Source: Gemmatimonadota bacterium | Lineage (GTDB): Bacteria > Gemmatimonadota > Gemmatimonadetes > Longimicrobiales > Gaopeijiaceae | Assembly: GCA_007127575.1 (NCBI GenBank) | Contig: SKZC01000410.1 | Location: forward strand, 1-10,782 | Reading direction: 5' to 3' | DNA: 10,782 nucleotides | Shown here: in pieces, positions 5,826-10,782 of the stretch | Numbering within the stretch: position 1 is the first letter of the stretch | How the letters are laid out: every line of letters starts with the position of its first letter | Made by a program: the position numbers and the translations under genes | Notes under the pieces: generated by a model | What the model was told of the DNA's origin: nothing | What the model saw: the letters and a program-made list of their open reading frames with translations, nothing else | Database searches by the model: none

Positions 5826-8800
5826 TCAAGCAGCCTGCTGGCGCCCATCCGCCAGAGCGGTGAGCGCCCGAATCAGCGTTGAGGTCAGGGGTTCCGGGCC
5901 CTCCTGTCGCAGAGACAGCGAGAGTGGATCCATCCGTCGAACCGTGACGGCCACCTGACGGTCACCGAAGGGCTCGTCCAGTTGCATGATTCGCGGCACC
6001 ACGCCCTCCCGGAAGGTAAGGCGCCCCTCTCGCTCCCGCACAAAGATCCGATCCACGCCCAGCGCTGTCCCCAGAATCCGGAGGGCGTGAGCCTCCAGGA
6101 GGCGCTCGGCCTCCGTGGGAAGCGGTCCGTACCGGTCCTCCAGCTCGGTACGAATCGTTCGGATCTCGTGCTCCTCTTCCAGCTTGGCCAGCCTCCGGTA
6201 CAGATGAAGCTTCTGGCTGGAGTCCGAAACGTACCCGTCCGGGAGGTATGCGGATCCGGAGAGGGAGACCTCCGGTTCCGGATACTCTTCCCGGCCACTC
6301 TTCCGGGCCTTGAGCTTTCGGACCGTGTCCTCCATGAGCCTCAGGTAGGTGTCCATCCCCACGGCGTGGGCGAACCCCGACTGGCTGGAGCCCAGGAGGT
6401 TGCCCGCACCCCGGAGCTCGAGGTCCTTGAGGGCCACGTGGTATCCGCTTCCCAGCTCCGTGTGATGCTCCAGGATCTTGATCCGCTGACGGGCGTCGTC
6501 CGTCAGCGCTTCTGGGATCACCAGGTAGCAGTAGGCGCGGCGGTCCGATCGACCCACCCTTCCCCGGATTTGGTAAAGCTGGGAGAGCCCGAACCGGTGG
6601 GCGTCGTTTACCACAAGCGTGTTGGCGTTGGGTACGTCCAATCCGTTCTCGATGATGGCAGAGCAGACCAGGACATCCACGTCACCCTCCACGAAGCTCC
6701 GCATGGCCACATCCAATTCCTTGCCCGACATCTGGCCATGGGCCACGGCGGTGCGGGCCTCCGGGAGGATTCGCCTCACCCGCTCCTCCATTGTGTGGAT
6801 CGTTTCCACCCGGTTGTGGAGGAAGAAGACCTGTCCCCCTCGGTCCAACTCCCGGCCCATGGCCTCCGCCAGGAAGGCATTGCTCCAGGCAACCGCCTGC
6901 GTGGCCACAGGGAGTCGGTCGCGGGGCGGGGTCCGGATGAGGGAGAGATCCCGCAGACCCCCCAGTGAGAGCTGTAGCGTACGGGGGATGGGTGTGGCCG
7001 TGAGGGTGAGGACGTCCACGGAGGTTCGGAGCTGCTTCAGCCGTTCCTTGTGACGAACCCCGAAGCGCTGTTCCTCGTCCACCACCAGGAGTCCCAGATT
7101 CCGGAACCCCACGTCGGAGGAGAGGAGGCGGTGGGTCCCAACCACGATGTCCACGGCCCCTTCCTCCAACCCAAGCAAGATATCCTTCCGTTCACCGGCG
7201 GATCGGAAGCGGCTCAGGGCCTCCACTCGGACGGGGAAGTCCGCCAATCGCTCCTGGAAGGTTCTCCGGTGCTGCTCTACGAGAACGGTGGTGGGTGCCA
7301 GGACGGCCACCTGCTTCCCGTCCTGGACCGCTTTGAACGCCGCTCGTATGGCCACTTCCGTCTTCCCGTAGCCCACGTCCCCGCATATGAGGCGGTCCAT
7401 GGGGCGAGGGGACTCCATGTCCTTCTTCACGGCTTGGGTGGCCGAGCGTTGGTCAGGGGTGTCCTCAAAGAGGAATGCGGACTCCATCTCCCGTTGCCAC
7501 CGAGTGTCCTTGGAGTAGGCGAAGCCCGTGGAGAGCTCGCGGTCCGCGTAGAGCTCCAGGAGCTCCGCCGCCATGGTCTCGATGGACTCCTCGGTCTTCT
7601 TGCGGAGGGTCTTCCAGCGCTTCCCCCCGATGCGGTGGACCGAGGGCGGTTCGGCATCGTCCGCTTCACCCACCCAGCGTTCAACCAGGTCCAATCGGTA
7701 GACCGGGACCCGGAGCACCTCTCCCCCGGCGTACTCCACCGCCAGTGCCTCCAGCTCCTCACCGGCCACCTGGGTCCGATCAAGGCCCAGGAACCGTCCG
7801 ATCCCATGGTCCATGTGTACGATGTAGTCACCAGGGGTGAGCTGGGCGACGCTCTCCAGCGCCACGGCACCCTGAAACCGCCTCCGTCGCTTCAGTCGTC
7901 GGGATCGGCGGAAGATCTCGTGGTCCGTGAGGATCTGGAGAGGACTCGGCCCCCCGGGGAGCCGAAAGCCACCCTCGAGGGAACCCACGGCGAGCCGAAC
8001 GGCCGCGCCCACCTCCGCCGCGTCCTGCAGGATCTCCTCCATCCGCTCCAGTTGGCCCTGGTTGTCGCACAGGATCAGAGTGTCCATGCCCCTTGCCGAG
8101 GCCTCCCGGATCCGTGCGGCCAGTCGATCCATATCCCGGTTCACCGGAGGAGGGGGCTCCCCCCCCAGGTCCACCTCCCCGTTCTCCGGAACCGGCACCC
8201 GGATCCGGGGGAGACGAGTGACCTTGTCCCGAGCTTCCTCCGGCGGCACCAGGACCTGTTCCAGCGTGACTCCAGTCCCTCCCTCACTGTGATGGGCCTG
8301 CCGAGCCTGCTCCCAGCCCTTACGGAAGATGGCGTCCCAGTCCACTGAGCCCAGCTCTACCATCACCGTGTCCGGGGGTAGCAGCTCGGAGAGGGAACTC
8401 GGCGCTGTGGTCTCGTCTTCGTCGGCGAGATCCAACTCCGTGGGGAGGAGCTCCACTCCCTCCAGCTCTCCGTGGGACCGTTGGTCCAGGACGTCGAAAA
8501 GGCGTATTGAGGAGACCTCGTCTCCCCAGAATTCGATCCGGACCGGATCGGAGAGCCCCAGGCTGAAGACATCCACCAGTCCGCCTCGAACCGCGAACTG
8601 GCCGACCTCCTCCACCAGCGGAACTCGCCGATACCCTCGCTCCTCCAAGGCTTCCAGAAGCTCCTGGAACGGGATCTCCTCTTCCACGGTCAGGCGAAGC
8701 TTGAGCTCTTCGAAGGAGGTGGAAAGGGAGAAGCGCTCCTGGACGGCCCGGGGCGAGGTCACCAGGAGTCTCGACGCCCCGGCCAGGATTCCTTCAAGGG

Positions 8801-9134
8801 CCTCCACCCGGAGTCCTTCCACCTCCGGAGGATCCCCTTCAACCTCGAAGGGGGACCGTTCCCGCTGGGGAAACACACGGGCGATGTCCTCCCCCAGGAG
8901 GGTATCCAGGTCGGCCTCCACGGCCCGGACCCGTTCCGGTTCGGGGACCACCACCGCCAGGACCCGTTCCGGGAGGGCCTCGTGAAGGGCGGCTACCATC
9001 ACCGCAGGAAGGGATCCGGGAGCCCCCTCTATATTCAGCAGGCCTCCGCGGGGGGGCATCCCTTCCAGGATCCGGACCACGGAGGGATGATCCTGAAGGG
9101 CTCCGACGATGAGATGAGGGCTCGTCTTGGACAA
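5826..9134 (-). CDS. mfd: Transcription-repair coupling factor Mfd
   Basis: A 1102-residue DNA translocase that removes RNA polymerase stalled at lesions and recruits UvrA for nucleotide excision repair. The full domain order is visible: a UvrB-like N-terminal module (about 1-330), including the UvrA-contact region (GYRR 167-170, VRGGLVDVF 182-190); the CarD-like RNA polymerase interaction domain (about 428-510, LTPGDYIVHMDHGIGRFLGL); then the RecG-like motor. The motor has Walker A GDVGYGKT (585-592), DEEQ (686-689), TATPIPRT (712-719), QIRGRVGR (855-862) and the TRG element around 895-915 (KDLELRGAGNLLG). The TRCF C-terminal domain spans about 955-1050. Length is close to E. coli Mfd (1148), and no key motif is lost. 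The start is weak: TTG 9132-9134 follows an in-frame TAA by four codons and has no good ribosome binding site; GTG at codon 19 is an alternative. It is preceded by a BatA-like gene and followed by the parvulin lipoprotein. Confidence 0.97.
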   Translation of the reverse strand: MSKTSPHLIVGALQDHPSVVRILEGMPPRGGLLNIEGAPGSLPAVMVAALHEALPERVLAVVVPEPERVRAVEADLDTLLGEDIARVFPQRERSPFEVEGDPPEVEGLRVEALEGILAGASRLLVTSPRAVQERFSLSTSFEELKLRLTVEEEIPFQELLEALEERGYRRVPLVEEVGQFAVRGGLVDVFSLGLSDPVRIEFWGDEVSSIRLFDVLDQRSHGELEGVELLPTELDLADEDETTAPSSLSELLPPDTVMVELGSVDWDAIFRKGWEQARQAHHSEGGTGVTLEQVLVPPEEARDKVTRLPRIRVPVPENGEVDLGGEPPPPVNRDMDRLAARIREASARGMDTLILCDNQGQLERMEEILQDAAEVGAAVRLAVGSLEGGFRLPGGPSPLQILTDHEIFRRSRRLKRRRRFQGAVALESVAQLTPGDYIVHMDHGIGRFLGLDRTQVAGEELEALAVEYAGGEVLRVPVYRLDLVERWVGEADDAEPPSVHRIGGKRWKTLRKKTEESIETMAAELLELYADRELSTGFAYSKDTRWQREMESAFLFEDTPDQRSATQAVKKDMESPRPMDRLICGDVGYGKTEVAIRAAFKAVQDGKQVAVLAPTTVLVEQHRRTFQERLADFPVRVEALSRFRSAGERKDILLGLEEGAVDIVVGTHRLLSSDVGFRNLGLLVVDEEQRFGVRHKERLKQLRTSVDVLTLTATPIPRTLQLSLGGLRDLSLIRTPPRDRLPVATQAVAWSNAFLAEAMGRELDRGGQVFFLHNRVETIHTMEERVRRILPEARTAVAHGQMSGKELDVAMRSFVEGDVDVLVCSAIIENGLDVPNANTLVVNDAHRFGLSQLYQIRGRVGRSDRRAYCYLVIPEALTDDARQRIKILEHHTELGSGYHVALKDLELRGAGNLLGSSQSGFAHAVGMDTYLRLMEDTVRKLKARKSGREEYPEPEVSLSGSAYLPDGYVSDSSQKLHLYRRLAKLEEEHEIRTIRTELEDRYGPLPTEAERLLEAHALRILGTALGVDRIFVREREGRLTFREGVVPRIMQLDEPFGDRQVAVTVRRMDPLSLSLRQEGPEPLTSTLIRALTALADGRQQAA

Positions 9135-9184
9135 CGTTGCTCGGGGTTACGGTTGGGATGGGCCTTCGGCTCCGACGGCCGGGC

Positions 9185-10782
9185 TCAACCGGGGCGGATA
9201 CCCCGATCGCCCTCCCTCCGATCCGTGTTCCCCACCGAGGCCAATCGGCCTTCCAGAAGGAGGAGGAGGGCGAGCCCGAGGAGGAGGAGTCTCCATGGTT
9301 CGCGGCCGGCCCCACTTCGGAACACAGCCTGCTCCCAGGCTTCCGACCCTGGTAGGAGGTGGACTTCAGATCCCAGCCGCTCCTCCGCCTCGGTATCGGT
9401 AAGAAAGGATAGGCTGGACGCTTCCTCAGGCGGATTCACGGCTACGAGGCCCGCCAGCGAGTCGCCTACCAGGAACCGGTGGACCCCGGCCGTCCCGGTG
9501 ACCACCTGGGGCCCGACTTCGTCCAGCGCTTCGTCGGTACCGTCCGGAGCCACGATCCGGTCCGCTCCCGGGGGAGTGTCCAGGGGTTCGCCGGCCCGAG
9601 CCACGGCATGAGTTCCGCCCCCGAGCCACGGTCCCAGGATCCACTCCAGGAAGGGAAAGAGGACGGCCCGGACGGGCACGTCCGATCCCTCAGGGGTGAA
9701 TGGAGACGCCAGGAGGAGGTAGGGCGTCGGGGAATCCCGGTCCCCCACCAGCCAGGGGCTCTGGTCGGAGAGCACGGCCATCGGGGGGGAGGCGGCGCCA
9801 TCCAAGGTGGACACCATCCGGTATCGGGAGCGCACCTGAACGCCTTCCAGTGGCACCGGGACCCGAGCCTCGTCAACCGTCCACGAGGCGGAGGATGCTT
9901 CGGGCTCCAGCTCCCAGGGGACGCCGTATTCCTCTAACAGCCGGTTGAAGGCCGTGAGCGTGGCGGGGTCCGAAGGGGCGAGGAAGACGGAGGGGGGTCC
10001 CTCACCGGCGGCGGGGGTCGATGCTCCGGAGGAGAGAAAGCGGAGGTCGGACGATCCATCCTGTGAGCGGACCACCCGGCCCGACTCCTCCAGCACTTCC
10101 AGTGCTTCCTCGAGGAACCCGAGGTCGTCTCCGTCGCTGGCCACCCGAGGAGGGTCTCGTACCCGGAAGGCGAAGTAGATCCGGTCATCGTGGGTCAGCG
10201 CGTCGGGATCCATCTCCAGGTGTCCCGATACCCACCCCGGTGGAAAGGGTCCGAGGGGGAGGGAGACGGATCCGTCGGAGCCTGCCTCCCCCACTCCCCG
10301 AACCTCACCGTCCACCAGGACTCGCACCTGTGTCCCGGCTACCTCTTCCGGCTCCGATGCCGTCACCCTGGCGGTGACCTGCGTCCGCTCCCCGGCCAGC
10401 GGCGGTAGGCCTCCTCCCACCTGGAGGTCGGTGAGGGCCCGGTTCGGAGGCACTTCAGAGGGTGGAGCCAAAGCCAGGAACGAGGTGCCGGGCGGCAGGT
10501 CGAGCTCCACTTCCCCGGGGACCGAGACGCGTTGGAAGTCGGAGAGGACCACGAGCTCCCGAGCCGGAAGCTCGGCGCCTCGGAGTATCTCCGCTCCACG
10601 CCGAAGGGCGGTGGGGAGGTGACTGGCGGCGTGGCTCACCGAAATCGTTTCCAGATGGGCGAGGGCGGCCGTGGGCGCGAGGGGAGAGGAGAGGGACCAG
10701 GGCTCCCCGGCCTTCAGGATCCAGATCCGGTCCTGGGACGTAGCCCGATGAAGGATGCGGCGAGCCACCTCCTCGAGGTAGC
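9185..10782 (-). CDS. BatA-like membrane protein with VWA remnant (C-terminal part, partial)
   Basis: The frame is open to the right edge, so 531 residues of a longer protein are visible and the true start lies outside the window. The first visible 90 or so residues resemble the second half of a von Willebrand A fold (VARRILHRATSQDRIWILKA, then ELVVLSDFQR). Next come probable beta-rich segments (VRVLVDGEVRGVGEAGSDGS), a possible alpha/beta domain (about 230-420 from codon GTG 10768) and a single C-terminal membrane helix (EPWRLLLLGLALLLLLEG, about 490-507) with a short basic tail. This layout matches the BatA/BatB-related VWA proteins common in Gemmatimonadota and Bacteroidota, usually near a MoxR ATPase and a DUF58 protein. 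An N-terminal membrane helix pair and the MIDAS motif should lie upstream but cannot be checked. Its biochemical role is not established. The family call is by style and context, so it is only moderately certain. Confidence 0.7.
   Translation of the reverse strand, partial: YLEEVARRILHRATSQDRIWILKAGEPWSLSSPLAPTAALAHLETISVSHAASHLPTALRRGAEILRGAELPARELVVLSDFQRVSVPGEVELDLPPGTSFLALAPPSEVPPNRALTDLQVGGGLPPLAGERTQVTARVTASEPEEVAGTQVRVLVDGEVRGVGEAGSDGSVSLPLGPFPPGWVSGHLEMDPDALTHDDRIYFAFRVRDPPRVASDGDDLGFLEEALEVLEESGRVVRSQDGSSDLRFLSSGASTPAAGEGPPSVFLAPSDPATLTAFNRLLEEYGVPWELEPEASSASWTVDEARVPVPLEGVQVRSRYRMVSTLDGAASPPMAVLSDQSPWLVGDRDSPTPYLLLASPFTPEGSDVPVRAVLFPFLEWILGPWLGGGTHAVARAGEPLDTPPGADRIVAPDGTDEALDEVGPQVVTGTAGVHRFLVGDSLAGLVAVNPPEEASSLSFLTDTEAEERLGSEVHLLPGSEAWEQAVFRSGAGREPWRLLLLGLALLLLLEGRLASVGNTDRREGDRGIRPG

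Noticed and set aside
7050..8348. A 432-codon plus-strand frame within mfd
   Set aside because: It is antisense to the fully conserved Mfd motor region and has no domain signature or clear ribosome binding site.
9161..9180. An inverted repeat (GGCC...GGCC with inner TCGG/CCGA) between the VWA gene and mfd
   Set aside because: The stem has a mismatch, leaves only a two-base loop and has no T-tract, so it is weak as a terminator and likely by chance in G/C-rich DNA.
9258..9292. A purine-rich run of repeated AGG/GAGG on the plus strand
   Set aside because: It is explained by the leucine-rich membrane helix at the C-terminus of the VWA protein read on the minus strand; not an independent repeat.
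1..10782. Mobile elements, CRISPR arrays, defence genes, tRNAs or phage genes
   Set aside because: No transposase, integrase, regularly spaced repeats or RNA-gene structure was seen; nearly all bases are assigned to conserved housekeeping genes on one strand.

Overview
The window is a dense, co-directional block of housekeeping genes from a high-G+C bacterium. All eight genes lie on the minus strand, so transcription runs from high to low coordinates. The organism looks Gram-negative (diderm): it has a SurA-type periplasmic chaperone, an outer-membrane-type lipoprotein and an FtsEX/EnvC-type division module. The gene order (BatA-like VWA protein, mfd, parvulin lipoprotein, surA, pdxA, ftsE, ftsX, M23-type activator) and the protein style suggest Gemmatimonadota or a related lineage. 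That assignment is inference from memory of the phylum, not a search result. I see no mobile element, CRISPR array, tRNA or rRNA, and no stretch over 300 bases lacks a gene. The longest gap is about 130 bases (4173-4302).

Layout in the direction of transcription. 10782-9185: C-terminal part of a BatA-like protein with a VWA remnant and a terminal membrane anchor, cut by the window edge. 9134-5826: complete mfd, the transcription-repair coupling factor. 5808-4303: a parvulin prolyl isomerase lipoprotein, 17 nt after mfd. 4302-4173: an intergenic gap with a strong hairpin (probable terminator or processing site), then an A/T-rich patch with two TTAAG boxes 11 bp apart (possible promoter or operator). 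4172-2832: a SurA-like chaperone. 2835-1876: pdxA, overlapping the surA stop and apparently starting at CTG. 1857-1144: ftsE. 1147-290: ftsX, with an ATGA overlap. 288-1: the N-terminal 96 codons of a secreted coiled-coil protein, very probably the FtsEX-controlled murein hydrolase activator (EnvC/PcsB type), running off the left edge.

How the genes fit together. The first unit couples DNA repair (Mfd) with an envelope foldase. The second, from surA on, joins outer-membrane protein folding (SurA), vitamin B6 synthesis (PdxA) and the FtsE-FtsX-activator machine for septal peptidoglycan cleavage. surA-pdxA adjacency is also known in E. coli. Here the pair is extended directly into ftsEX and its likely effector.

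The most useful non-routine result is the pdxA start. The usual start-codon set would begin it at GTG 2754 and cut off the N-terminal GDP-x-GIGPE motif. The frame instead stays open to a CTG that overlaps the surA stop and sits 6 nt after a perfect GGAGGT. I found no clearly novel multi-gene system; this is largely a conserved core region with several local points worth checking.
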